A DNA stretch of 64,000 nt from CAWBUW01 sp963792075 (GCA_963792075.1 CAWBUW010000002.1:434001-498000), one strand, 5' to 3'. Positions 1-8,329 are shown, numbered from the stretch's first letter. Made by a program: numbers and translations. Notes: generated by a model not told the origin, from the sequence alone.

Positions 1-1085
1 ATGATTTGAAGTACGACGTAAATTATCAACAACCAGGAGACGACCGGGGTGAAGGAGCTATAAAACGCTTCGGTATAGAAGAGGAAGGGCGTTTTCTCCA
101 GGCTAATTTTGTTATGACCGGTCCAGGCTCCCGTCCAATTCGGTCCGGCCGTCGGGTGGCATTTCTGGCAGGTAGCCAACAGATTTGCCGGGTTCACGCT
201 GGAGCGTGGATCATCGGTTTTAAGGATCGTGTGCACACCGTGGCAATCGGTACAGACCGCGGTGTCATGCCAGATGGTAGGCCAGCGGGCTTTGTAGACC
301 GAGACTTCGACGCCGTGCCAGGACGTGCTGTAAATACTGTACACATCAGAGGGCAGGTTATATTTTGCCATCAATTCGGCATTGGCATGGCAGCCTGCGC
401 ACAGCTCCGGGGATTGGATGCGGAACTGGGTGGTGCGTGGGTCCTGCACGTTGTGCACACCATGACAGTCTGTACACACAGGGACATCGGTATTATTTTC
501 TTCGATCAACGCTTTCCCATGCACAGAGTCTTTGTATTGGTTGTAGATCTCGCCATGGCATTGGCTGCAGGTGGTGGAAATGAGCGCCCGCGGCTCATTT
601 GGGTCCCGTACATCGTGCGCACCGTGGCAGTCTGTGCAGATGGGAGCATTCAGGTTACCTGCTTCGGCCGCCTTGTTATGCATGCTGTCCAGCGTCTTGG
701 CATAATTGGCGGCATGACATTTTTCGCAGGCCTGGTAGTAAGCCCGGCTGAACGAGCGCGCATCCGGGTAAACCTGTGCAGGGTGTGGGTAGGTGGTGAT
801 CGTGGTGTGGCATGCTTCGCACTCGATCCCTTGTGGACTATGCACAGAGTTAGCCAGCATTTTGGAGTCAATAAAGAGCGAAAGTTTTTCTCCGCTGGGC
901 AGGGTCATGCTCAGGTCTGGGTTGCTGTGACAGCTCAGGCAGTATTCCTCGGTTTTTTGCGGCGGATTGCCTGCTGGATCACCCGCCTGCGCCGGCCAGG
1001 CCCAAACCAGGACACCGAAGCCGGCCAGGATAAAGGCTGCCCATAATACGGCAGCCGGGAATTTGCACAGTTTTATTCGGGACAT
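1..1085 (-). CDS. Multiheme c-type cytochrome with membrane anchor (C-terminus beyond window)
   Basis: The frame is open on the minus strand from an ATG at 1085, preceded by a GGAGG site, to the window edge, giving at least 361 residues. A hydrophobic signal or anchor spans about residues 10-30. Nine CXXCH haem-binding motifs follow (CLSCH, CEACH, CEKCH, CTDCH, CSQCH, CTDCH, CAGCH, CTDCH, CQKCH). A new hydrophobic segment begins just before the edge, so a membrane domain, perhaps a b-type cytochrome, probably follows. The spacing resembles cytochrome c3/c7-like or NapC-type electron carriers. It is the last visible gene of the cytochrome/Fe-S/NrfD cluster and probably passes electrons between the quinone pool and extracytoplasmic partners. 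Direction of electron flow and terminal partner cannot be told from sequence. Confidence 0.85.
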   Translation of the reverse strand, partial: MSRIKLCKFPAAVLWAAFILAGFGVLVWAWPAQAGDPAGNPPQKTEEYCLSCHSNPDLSMTLPSGEKLSLFIDSKMLANSVHSPQGIECEACHTTITTYPHPAQVYPDARSFSRAYYQACEKCHAANYAKTLDSMHNKAAEAGNLNAPICTDCHGAHDVRDPNEPRALISTTCSQCHGEIYNQYKDSVHGKALIEENNTDVPVCTDCHGVHNVQDPRTTQFRIQSPELCAGCHANAELMAKYNLPSDVYSIYSTSWHGVEVSVYKARWPTIWHDTAVCTDCHGVHTILKTDDPRSSVNPANLLATCQKCHPTAGPNWTGAWTGHNKISLEKTPFLFYTEAFYSSFTPVVSWLLIIYVVLQI

Positions 1086-1113
1086 TCCCTAAACCTCCGG
1101 TAAATAGTGTTCA

Positions 1114-1281
1114 TCATTCTTGGGAATCATTCTGGTCTAAATCGGGCTCTTGCGGTGGCGGAACGATCAAACCAAGCCGCCGGAGCAAGTATGAGATCCC
1201 CAGCATCACGAGGAGAGGAACCAGGCAGCGAAGAATGAAGAACAGCGCCACAAATATGGGATTGGCTGAAACTCTATCCAT
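1114..1281 (-). CDS. Small membrane protein of the cytochrome cluster (55 aa)
   Basis: Reading from an ATG at 1281 with an AGGAAG site seven bases upstream gives a 55-residue protein: a short polar N-terminus, one hydrophobic helix at about residues 9-33 with an internal Arg-Cys, then an acidic proline-rich tail (PPPQEPDLDQ). It ends with two consecutive TGA codons, 28 bases before the start of the multiheme cytochrome at 1085. The good ribosome site, membrane helix and position inside the operon argue that it is real. I do not recognise the family. A small assembly or accessory subunit of the cytochrome complex is a reasonable guess only. Confidence 0.6.
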   Translation of the reverse strand: MDRVSANPIFVALFFILRCLVPLLVMLGISYLLRRLGLIVPPPQEPDLDQNDSQE

Positions 1282-1395
1282 CTGTCTTCCTTTGCTTAAG
1301 AGATGATTAAGTATAATCTAAAAACGTACTAATCAACAGGCAAAAATATTCATCCTTCCTTAATTGAATTGTGAGCCTGCTACATAAATCCAAAG

Positions 1396-1426
1396 GGCTG
1401 TCCCAAAAGCTTCTTTTGGGACAGCC
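1396..1426. repeat. Perfect 14-bp hairpin, 3-nt loop
   Basis: GGCTGTCCCAAAAG (1396-1409) is separated by CTT from its exact reverse complement (1413-1426). The same core stem recurs, with one bulge, inside the repeat at 20714-20796. It lies between the NrfD gene and the 55-aa gene and could end or process the transcript, although no good T-run follows on the minus strand. Confidence 0.7.
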
Positions 1427-1445
1427 TGCCTTTCTTTACCGGAAA

Positions 1446-1486
1446 ATGAGGGCATTGGGTGGCTTAGCGCCACCCAGTGCCCTCAT
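1446..1486. repeat. 18-bp hairpin directly after the NrfD stop codon
   Basis: Left arm 1446-1463 and right arm 1469-1486 pair with one G-T position around a TTAGC loop. Its place four bases after the NrfD stop suggests 3'-end formation or mRNA stabilisation. Confidence 0.65.
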
Positions 1487-1489
1487 CTG

Positions 1490-2710
1490 CTAATGCTCTT
1501 CTTCTTTGGGGAAAAGAGGCAGGAATTTGACCCCCAGGGTTAGCATCAACAAGCCATAACCCATGATGCCCAATGCCACGCCCCATTCTGGCAAGGCGGG
1601 CCAGTAATGTACGGGTTCGAGCACATACTGCGTGCCAGGTGAGTAGGATAGAGGCACAAATAAACCCGAGACTGTGACGTTCCAACGGTTGATCACCAAA
1701 CCGATGACGGCCATCAGCGCGCCGAATACCAGGGCCACTGGCTGCTTGTTCAGGCGTGGGTGCAGGAAGATGATCACCGGTATCAGGAGCCCCACGATCA
1801 CCTCGCCAAACCAGAAGCCGAAGTTGTAAGGCGTCTGTTGGTTGAGCATGTGCAGCGCTTCGTTGACGGCAGGTGTGCGACCATAGTAAGTCACGGCAGC
1901 CAGGTCCCAGAACTTCAAGTAGGCGTAAGCCAGCAGGCCAAAACCGCTGGCGCGAGCGATGGTGCGCAGAACGTTGTGCGGTACCAGGCGCTTGCCCATC
2001 ACCCACTCCAGGATGAAGGACACCGCCATGGTCACGGCCGGGCCAGTCGCGATGGCCGATAAGATGAACATGATCGGCATGCTGGGCTTAAACCAGATCG
2101 GGCGGGATTTGACAATCCCGTAAGTCGCGCCGAGGGAAGACTGGTGGAGCAGGGAGATCATCAGGCCCAACAGCGCAAAGACCGGGGTAATTACGTGCAT
2201 GAAGTGACCGACTTTACGCAGCCAGGGCCAGCGGTCGAACAGGCGCGATTCAAACAAGACTGGCGAGAACTCCATCACCATAATGATCAAGTAGAGCGTA
2301 ATGCACCAGGTGATTTCCCACAGCACAGAGTGCACATTCCAATACACCCAGGGATGCCAGAAACGGTCCGGGCGGCCGATGTCCATGACCAGGGTGAGCA
2401 GGGCGGAGGTATAGCCGACGAACCCGACAAAAACCGCCAGGCGGACAATGGACTGGAAGCGCTTGAGCCCCAACAAGTACACCACAGCCGAGAGCGTAAA
2501 GGCGCCAGCTCCGAGGGCAATGGAGGAAAGATCAATGGTGATCCACAATCCCCAGGGAACGGTGTTGTTCATGTTGGTGATCCACAGGCCGTTATAAAAA
2601 ACTTCAAAAGCGGCGACCAGGCCGACGGCCAGCAGGATGCCTATTAATCCCAGCCAGGCAAGCAAGCCTGGTGAGACAAACGATTTGCGTTCGGTGGTGA
2701 GGGGTACCAT
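1490..2710 (-). CDS. NrfD/HybB-like membrane quinone-interacting subunit
   Basis: A 406-residue, strongly hydrophobic protein with about ten predicted membrane helices, starting three bases after the stop of the Fe-S gene, whose end supplies an AAGGAGG site. The pattern of helices, including the segment with GLWITIDLSSIALGAG and the conserved MDIGRPDRFWHPW loop, matches the NrfD/PsrC/HybB family. Members sit in the membrane, bind menaquinone or ubiquinone and pass electrons to or from a partner [4Fe-4S] ferredoxin-like subunit. Here the partner is the gene directly upstream. The pairing with multiheme cytochromes resembles Nrf, Qrc and alternative complex III assemblies, but no molybdopterin subunit is visible. 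Confidence 0.9.
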   Translation of the reverse strand: MVPLTTERKSFVSPGLLAWLGLIGILLAVGLVAAFEVFYNGLWITNMNNTVPWGLWITIDLSSIALGAGAFTLSAVVYLLGLKRFQSIVRLAVFVGFVGYTSALLTLVMDIGRPDRFWHPWVYWNVHSVLWEITWCITLYLIIMVMEFSPVLFESRLFDRWPWLRKVGHFMHVITPVFALLGLMISLLHQSSLGATYGIVKSRPIWFKPSMPIMFILSAIATGPAVTMAVSFILEWVMGKRLVPHNVLRTIARASGFGLLAYAYLKFWDLAAVTYYGRTPAVNEALHMLNQQTPYNFGFWFGEVIVGLLIPVIIFLHPRLNKQPVALVFGALMAVIGLVINRWNVTVSGLFVPLSYSPGTQYVLEPVHYWPALPEWGVALGIMGYGLLMLTLGVKFLPLFPKEEEH

Positions 2711-2713
2711 GTT

Positions 2714-3544
2714 TTACAAGCCCTCCTTGGGCGGCAGGTAATACACACTTGGTTCGGTGCCCAATTCTTCACGCAGCCGGAGGCTGGCATTGTCTGCCAA
2801 TACCTTAGAAACCGGGCTGCTGGGGTCCTTTAGATTGCCAAAGATGCGCGCTCCCACCGGGCAGATGTTTACACAGGCTGGGGTGGCTTCGCGGTCTTCA
2901 CCCGGCATCAGTCCTGCTTCCAGGCCGCGGTCGATGCGATGGATGCAGAAGGTACATTTTTCAACTACCCCGCGTGGGCGGCGCTCGACTTCCGGCGTGC
3001 CCCAGGTAGGAACATATGGGTTTTCATCGGTGCGCTCTTTCCAACCGAACTTGCGCGCATCGTACGGGCAGGCGACTTCACAGTACCGGCAGCCGATACA
3101 ACGGTTGTAATCCATCACCACCAGGCCGTCTTCACGGACGTAGGTGGCTTTGACCGGGCAAACTTCGACGCAGGGAGCAACCTGGCAGTGCAAACAGGGG
3201 CGGCTGAAATAGAAAGTGGAGTTGCCGGTAGTTTTTTCTGTGACTACGATGTTCCAGGGCTTATCCGTGTTGACATCGTTAGTCGCGGTGCAGGCTCGCA
3301 GGCAGTATTCACAGCCGATGCACTTATCCAGATCGATGACCATGCCCCAGTGATAGGGGCCCGAAGCGCCATGCCCTTCGGTGGGGGCAGTATCTTCCAG
3401 GCCGGATTGTTTCAGGCTGGCAAAGGGCGAAAGCGGTCCCGTGGTCAGGGCCTGCGCCGCCAGGACGGATCCCAGCGCGGTCCCACCGATTGTCAGGAAG
3501 TCGCGCCTGGTTAATTCAAGCTTGACTTTTTGTTTTTTACTCAT
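2714..3544 (-). CDS. TAT-exported ferredoxin-like subunit with four [4Fe-4S] sites (NrfC/HybA-like)
   Basis: The 276-residue form starts at the ATG at 3544, nine bases after a GAGG site; an ATG at 3550 is possible. A twin-arginine signal TRRDFLTIGG (Arg13-Arg14) directs folded export. Cysteine groups at about 75-85, 117-129, 139-149 and 197-228 form four [4Fe-4S] ligand sets; the last has the long insertion typical of NrfC, PsrB and HybA. Such proteins sit on the outer face of the membrane and shuttle electrons between an NrfD-type subunit and cytochromes. The start overlaps the end of the octaheme cytochrome gene, indicating translational coupling. Confidence 0.9.
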   Translation of the reverse strand: MSKKQKVKLELTRRDFLTIGGTALGSVLAAQALTTGPLSPFASLKQSGLEDTAPTEGHGASGPYHWGMVIDLDKCIGCEYCLRACTATNDVNTDKPWNIVVTEKTTGNSTFYFSRPCLHCQVAPCVEVCPVKATYVREDGLVVMDYNRCIGCRYCEVACPYDARKFGWKERTDENPYVPTWGTPEVERRPRGVVEKCTFCIHRIDRGLEAGLMPGEDREATPACVNICPVGARIFGNLKDPSSPVSKVLADNASLRLREELGTEPSVYYLPPKEGL

Positions 3545-4541
3545 TTTCATTTTCCTCAACCACGCGGATGCGCTGCCCGATGATCCAGGCAGTCACACTG
3601 CCCGTAAGCAGGCCAATGATCGCGCCCTGGAGCAAGCCGGTGTAAAGGCGGACGGCAGACTGCTGCTTTAAGGTTGCAATCTGGCTATCCTGGTCAGAGA
3701 CTTGTTTTTGCAATGCGTCTACGTTGGCCGGGTCAACCTTGGCAACCTCACCGCTCAATTTGACGATTTCATCGCGAGAGTGCACGGTGTCCTGGTGACA
3801 ACCAATGCAGGCTTCCGAACCGACCGAGAAGGTATGACCCGTCGGTACCAGGCCGCCGATGGGGCTGGTCTCACGCGGTGCGGTATACATATGGCAGTTG
3901 GAGCATTCCAGGCCAGCCTGGGCATGCGTGCCATGCGTGAAAGATTCGCTGTTTTCCTTATGGCAGTTCGTGCATAACGCGGTGACTGTGGCAGCCATGG
4001 GTTTTTGAGCGTGAGGATCATGGCAGGCCTGGCACTGAATGTTAGCCTCGGCATGCTTGCTGGCGCGCCATTCATCGGTGGTGCCTTTGTGACAGGTCGC
4101 GCACAGGTCTGCGTTCGGTTTTACGGTCATCGGGTTCGCCGGGTGACCGGCAACCAGCGGGCCATGGCAGCTTTCACAAGTCACGCCTTCCTGGACGTAT
4201 TCGCCAGTGGAGGCGTTAAAGCCGGTGGTATGGCAGGCCAGGCAGGCTACCTGAGAACCTAACTCTGTCCAATCACGCTGGAAAATAGGGGAGGAGAAGG
4301 CCTGGGCATGGCGGGTGGTTTCCCATTCCGCATGCAGCTCTTTGTGGCACATCTTACAGGTATCTGAACCTGTGTAAGTGGTCGCAGCCGGTGGCTGAGC
4401 CGTTGGGGTGGCGTCCTGATGGGGCTGTTCCGCCAACGCCGGGGTGGGCAGGCTGGCCAGTCCGCCGATGACCAGGCTCAGGATGAAGATGCCCCAGAAA
4501 GCAAGGCTGGGCTTGGACAGGAAACGATTGGGTTTTCTCAT
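3537..4541 (-). CDS. Octaheme c-type cytochrome with coiled coil and C-terminal membrane anchor
   Basis: From the ATG at 4541, behind a GGAGA site, the protein is 334 residues. It has an N-terminal signal or anchor (about 15-35), a Thr/Pro/Ala linker, then eight CXXCH motifs (CKMCH, CLACH, CESCH, CATCH, CQACH, CTNCH, CSNCH, CIGCH). After the haem domain come a short heptad-like region rich in Gln, Lys and Asp and one membrane helix ending in basic residues. Spacing resembles cytochrome c554/multiheme electron carriers. It lies between the lipoprotein cytochrome and the Fe-S subunit and probably links the NrfD/Fe-S module with the outer cytochrome. No active-site lysine-type (CXXCK) haem motif typical of NrfA was seen. 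Confidence 0.87.
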   Translation of the reverse strand: MRKPNRFLSKPSLAFWGIFILSLVIGGLASLPTPALAEQPHQDATPTAQPPAATTYTGSDTCKMCHKELHAEWETTRHAQAFSSPIFQRDWTELGSQVACLACHTTGFNASTGEYVQEGVTCESCHGPLVAGHPANPMTVKPNADLCATCHKGTTDEWRASKHAEANIQCQACHDPHAQKPMAATVTALCTNCHKENSESFTHGTHAQAGLECSNCHMYTAPRETSPIGGLVPTGHTFSVGSEACIGCHQDTVHSRDEIVKLSGEVAKVDPANVDALQKQVSDQDSQIATLKQQSAVRLYTGLLQGAIIGLLTGSVTAWIIGQRIRVVEENENE

Positions 4542-4737
4542 GGTTTTCTCCAGATTGGCTTGACATTGGTTCGGCGCATAGCCTAAAAGACTACACAACC
4601 AAAAGACACATTGGAATACTTTGTATTTTAAGTCACAGATTAGAAGAAGATAAGTACAAAATGTCACAAATACTCAGGGATATATGTAATCTTGCGGTGA
4701 AGTAAATATGTCTGCTGTTAGGCAGTCCCCCAGAAGC

Positions 4738-4768
4738 AAAATTTCTCCCCGTATTGGGGAGAAATTTT
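4738..4768. repeat. 13-bp hairpin
   Basis: AAAATTTCTCCCC (4738-4750) and GGGGAGAAATTTT (4756-4768) pair perfectly around GTATT. It lies in the gap between the two upstream cytochrome genes. Confidence 0.65.
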
Positions 4769-4791
4769 CATATCGATCTAGAAATTTGGAT

Positions 4792-4938
4792 TCTGGGTGG
4801 CGTGGGGTTATCCAAAAAGACAAAAAACAAGGAGAAAATATACGTATCTGTGGGGGTGGTGCGAAGCACCACCCCCACAGATACGTATTAATTTTCTTCC
4901 TTTGTTTCTTTTTGGACAGCTACACACGCCACCCAGAC
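4792..4938. repeat. 147-bp nested palindrome with a perfect 23-bp core stem
   Basis: The outer arms start and end with TCTGGGTGGCGTG and its complement. An imperfect A-rich arm (CCAAAAAGA...) pairs with a T-rich arm (TCTTTTTGG). The core at 4840-4888 is a perfect 23-bp stem with a three-base GAA loop. It begins five bases after the stop codon of the lipoprotein cytochrome. No reading frame or transposase is present. It may be a miniature inverted-repeat element or a transcript-ending structure. Confidence 0.7.
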
Positions 4939-4943
4939 TTATA

Positions 4944-6225
4944 TCAAGGAGCCGGCGTGGTTTCACCGGCAGTTGCAGGCCGGTCATGGTAACCTGTAGC
5001 GCCTGCGAGTAATTCTTCATCGGTCTTAACCGACCCCATCCCGCCGCCATGACAGTTACGGCAGGCATAGTTCAGGCTGATCTGCGAAAGGGCGTAGGTT
5101 TTTTCTGTGTCGCCTTCCGTAACGGTGACAAATTGGTCAACCTGGGTTGGGTCAATCGCCATCAGGTGCGTGCGGATGTCACCGGTAAACTTTTGAGGAT
5201 CGCCCCAGGCCGACTTGTCACTCAGGGGCATGTGACATGAAGTGCAGGCCACGTTTATTGCGGTGTGAACCGCGTTTTTCTGGTACTTGGCCTCCTCAAA
5301 GTGACAGTTTGCGCACTGCGTGCGCGTGGTTGCCACTTTCTCCTGGCGTAACTGCACCACGCCCGAGTGCGGATCATGGCAGTCCGCGCATTTCAACGTC
5401 AAATGTTTGCTCTGGAAGATTTCATTATACTGTTCTTGATGGTTGATGAAGCCATCCGCAGCGTCTACCTGTTCCACTTTGTCGCCCCGGTGGCATTGGC
5501 CGCACAACTCCGAGTTCGCGCTCGATTTTCATGGCGATGCCCTTCGGGTTGGTCACATGTAAGCCGCCAGGTCCGTGGCATGCTTCGCAGCGCACGCCAT
5601 CTTGTGCCCAGGTTCCAACCAGGCCAGGCAGCCCATCCTGGTTGCCATTCGGGCTGTAGCCCGTAGTGTGGCATGAAACGCAGGTAGAGAGCAGTTTTTC
5701 CTGGCCAGAATTGTAAGTAACCCAACCTGCATCTTTGCCCACGCTGGGGTTGGCAAAGTTCCACTGGTTCAGGTAGGCTGTATCCCCCGTCTTACCTGGC
5801 GCATCGGTGATGAGGTAACCATCCTTGCCAATGAAGTTCGCCTTCCAGGCGTAGCCGCCAACGACGTACAGGATATCATTCCAGGTATAGCCCTCAGGCA
5901 GCTTATCTAATTTGGTGAAGGGATAGCTGGGGGCCTGTCCGTCGACGATTTTGTTCAGGTTCCAGGGATGGCCTGATTTCATGTACGTATCGTAAATATC
6001 AGGATGGCAGCCGCCGCAGGTTTGGTCCCCTACATAATCCGCGCCGGATGGGCCGGCAGGGCCGGCCTCCCCTTGTGTGCCAGCCGGTCCCTGGGGGCCG
6101 ATCGGACCAGAGGGTCCGGCTGGCCCTTCCGGACCGATGGGGCCTTCTTCCGGACCAGCACAGGCGACCAACAGTGCGGATGCAGTCAAGATAGCTATGA
6201 TTAACAAAAATTTGCGAAAGCTCAT
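4944..6225 (-). CDS. Lipoprotein octaheme cytochrome with collagen-like stalk (single-base frameshift)
   Basis: The start at 6225 has an AGGAG site seven bases upstream; an in-frame ATG at 6231 is the alternative. A lipobox (LLVAC) predicts a lipid-anchored protein, followed by about ten Gly-X-Y triplets (GPIGPEGPAGPSGPIGPQ...) like a short collagen stalk. Eight CXXCH motifs follow: CGGCH, CVSCH, CEACH, then CGQCH, CADCH, CANCH, CTSCH, CRNCH. The frame breaks at 5526-5529: one extra A in an AAAA run (minus strand) separates the first three haem sites from the last five. Removing it joins them smoothly (HVTNPKGIAMKSSANSELC) into a protein of about 426 residues. It is the first gene of the cluster and probably the outermost electron carrier. 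Confidence 0.82.
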
Positions 6226-6254
6226 GCTCATTCTCCTCAGTTCAGTGTGAGATT

Positions 6255-6260
6255 ATTATA
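6255..6260 (-). promoter_or_regulatory. Promoter -10 (TATAAT) of the cytochrome cluster
   Basis: TATAAT reads on the minus strand from 6260 to 6255, about 30 bases before the start codon. A weak TTAACC lies 16 bases further upstream as a possible -35. Confidence 0.5.
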
Positions 6261-6290
6261 TCAGATATTAAAATCAGGTTAAGGAAGGGT

Positions 6291-6334
6291 TGGGGGTACA
6301 ACACGCTGCGCTTTGCGAGCGTGTTGTACCCCCA
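6291..6334. repeat. 17-bp hairpin of the GGGGTACA family
   Basis: TGGGGGTACAACACGCT (6291-6307) pairs exactly with 6318-6334. The arm sequence is closely related to the hairpin at 20605-20649 (GGGGTACAGCACGCTGCG), so these are two copies of one dispersed family. It sits between divergent promoters. Confidence 0.65.
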
Positions 6335-6373
6335 TATTTCTCTATTGCACTTCCCCTGGCGGTGCTTTTCAGG

Positions 6374-6379
6374 TATAAT
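6374..6379 (+). promoter_or_regulatory. Promoter -10 of aspS (GGTATAAT)
   Basis: CAGGTATAAT precedes a leader of about 170 bases ahead of aspS. No convincing -35 is seen. The GGTATAAT form recurs at several other promoters in the window. Confidence 0.5.
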
Positions 6380-6506
6380 CTTTGCCACGATAGAGGAAAC
6401 TATGTATATGAACATCTCCCCCCGCCGGAATGACGCTAATCCGGCCTGCCTTTAACGGGCGGGAGGGTTCAAGACGCCTCTGGTTAACCCCAAGCAAGTC
6501 TGATCC

Positions 6507-6540
6507 ATCGCCCGACGCTGCCGCGCAGGGCGATTTATTT
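6507..6540 (+). terminator. Terminator-like hairpin in the aspS leader (possible attenuator)
   Basis: ATCGCCC (6507-6513) pairs with GGGCGAT (6528-6534), followed by TTATTTTG, ending 14 bases before the aspS start. Earlier in the leader, CCCGCC near 6420 can pair with GGGCGGG near 6458. The arrangement suggests premature termination control. The T-box signature TGGNACCGCG was not found. Confidence 0.4.
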
Positions 6541-6554
6541 TGTGGAGGCCCCGA

Positions 6555-8318
6555 ATGTACCGAACGCATACTTGTGGAGAATTGAGATCGAGCCAGGCCG
6601 GCCAAACCGTGACCCTGGCAGGGTGGGTTCACCGCCGCCGCGATCACGGTGGCGTCACTTTCATTGACTTACGCGACCGGCATGGCCTGGTGCAGGTGGT
6701 GACCAGTTCGGAGAAAACGCCCACGGCGCACCAGACCCTGGCGGACGCGCGCATGGAATGGGTGCTGCAGGTGACAGGCGCAGTCCGCTTGCGCCCCGCT
6801 GGCATGGAAAACCCTCAGCTCGCTACAGGGGATATCGAGGTGGAAGTGCAGCGTGTTGAGGTGCTTAACCCGGCCAAGCCGTTGCCTTTCTTGATCAATA
6901 AAGAGGAAGAAGCGGATGAAGCTGTGCGCCTTAAATACCGCTACCTGGATTTGCGTCGCGAGCGGCTGCAGAATAACTTGATGCTGCGCCATAAGGTGAT
7001 CAAGTTCATGCGCGACTACCTGGATGCGCGGGGCTTTATCGAGGTGGAGACGCCGATCTTGTTCAAAACCACACCGGAAGGCGCGCGCGATTATCTGGTG
7101 CCTTCACGCATTCACCCAGGGCATTTCTATGCGCTGCCGCAATCCCCACAGCAGCTCAAACAACTGCTGATGGTAGCCGGGGTTGACCGCTATTTCCAGA
7201 TTGCTCGCTGCTTCCGCGACGAGGATCTGCGCGGCGACCGCCAGCCTGAATTTACCCAGCTCGACCTGGAAATGTCCTTCGCACACCGCGATGATGTGCT
7301 CGAGCTGGTCGAAGGGCTGTACACCGAAATGCTGCCCAAGGTTGCTCCGCACAAACATTTTCTCTCCACACCCTGGCCCAAGTTCAGTCACCACGAGGTT
7401 GTCGAGCGTTTTGGGTCCGATAAACCCGATCTGCGCTTTGGTATGGAGCTGTTTGACGCAGGCGAAATCTTTGCCACCAGCGATTTCATGGTTTTCAAGA
7501 ACACGCTGCAGGGTGGTGGAGCGGTCAAATTCCTGGTTGTCCCTGGCTGTGCGGCATATACCCGCAAGGAAGTTGATGAGCTCACCCAATTCGCCAAGGA
7601 TCAGGGTGCGAAAGGCCTGGCGACCCTTGCGCTGACCCCTGAAGGGGTCAAGGGCACGGCACAGAAATTTGTCAAACCGGATGAGATCGCCGCCTTGCAA
7701 GCCCTTTCGGGTGCGAAGGAAAGTGACCTGATCTTATTCGTCGCCGATCAGCGCGGCGTGGCGAACAAGGTGCTGGGCACGCTGCGCCTGCTCTTCCGTG
7801 ACCGCCTGAACCTGGTCGATAAAGATATGATGGCTTTTGCCTGGGTGGTGGATTTCCCCATGTTCTCCTGGAACGAAGAGGAAAAGCGTTGGGATGCCGA
7901 GCACCATCCGTTTACGATGCCGCGCCTGGCAGACCTGGATAAATTCGAGACCGATCCAAGCGCCATCCTTTCGGATGCGTACGATATGGTGTGCAACGGC
8001 TATGAACTGGCTTCCGGATCGATCCGTATTCACCGCAGCGATATCCAGCATAAGGTTTTTGAATTGTTGGGGATACCGGAAGAGGAAATCCAGCTCAAGT
8101 TCAGCCATCTGCTCGAGGCATTTGAGTTCGGCGCACCGCCTCACGGGGGTATGGCGCCAGGGATTGACCGGTTGGTCATGCTGCTGGCGGATGAGCCGAA
8201 CATCCGCGAGGTGATCGCATTCCCCAAGAACCAGGCCGGCCGGGACTTAATGGCTGATGCGCCTTCGACCCCTCAGCCGAAGCAGCTCAAAGAGCTGCAC
8301 ATCCGCGTAGTGGAGTAG
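6555..8318 (+). CDS. aspS: Aspartyl-tRNA synthetase
   Basis: A 587-residue bacterial-type class IIb synthetase that charges tRNA-Asp (or tRNA-Asp/Asn if non-discriminating) in the cytoplasm. The ATG at 6555 follows a GGAGG site. The N-terminal OB-fold anticodon domain (about 1-105, VTLAGWVHRRRDHGGVTFID) is followed by the class II catalytic core with motif 2 (FRDEDLRGDRQPEFTQLD), the bacterial GAD insertion domain, and motif 3 (GMAPGIDRLVMLL). Length and order match the bacterial family. It stands alone on the plus strand behind a long structured leader and ends just before the repeat at 8330. It may also form Asp-tRNA-Asn if the organism uses GatCAB; that cannot be judged here. Confidence 0.97.
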   Translation: MYRTHTCGELRSSQAGQTVTLAGWVHRRRDHGGVTFIDLRDRHGLVQVVTSSEKTPTAHQTLADARMEWVLQVTGAVRLRPAGMENPQLATGDIEVEVQRVEVLNPAKPLPFLINKEEEADEAVRLKYRYLDLRRERLQNNLMLRHKVIKFMRDYLDARGFIEVETPILFKTTPEGARDYLVPSRIHPGHFYALPQSPQQLKQLLMVAGVDRYFQIARCFRDEDLRGDRQPEFTQLDLEMSFAHRDDVLELVEGLYTEMLPKVAPHKHFLSTPWPKFSHHEVVERFGSDKPDLRFGMELFDAGEIFATSDFMVFKNTLQGGGAVKFLVVPGCAAYTRKEVDELTQFAKDQGAKGLATLALTPEGVKGTAQKFVKPDEIAALQALSGAKESDLILFVADQRGVANKVLGTLRLLFRDRLNLVDKDMMAFAWVVDFPMFSWNEEEKRWDAEHHPFTMPRLADLDKFETDPSAILSDAYDMVCNGYELASGSIRIHRSDIQHKVFELLGIPEEEIQLKFSHLLEAFEFGAPPHGGMAPGIDRLVMLLADEPNIREVIAFPKNQAGRDLMADAPSTPQPKQLKELHIRVVE

Positions 8319-8329
8319 ATATAAGGTTT

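Noticed and set aside
6..1046. 346-residue open frame opposite the first cytochrome
   Set aside because: The minus strand has nine CXXCH motifs and a ribosome site; the plus frame is a shadow.
3537..4541. NrfA-type ammonia-forming nitrite reductase
   Set aside because: No CXXCK or other NrfA catalytic haem motif; eight regular CXXCH sites and a C-terminal anchor indicate an electron carrier.
6386..6554. T-box riboswitch upstream of aspS
   Set aside because: The conserved TGGNACCGCG antiterminator sequence was not found.
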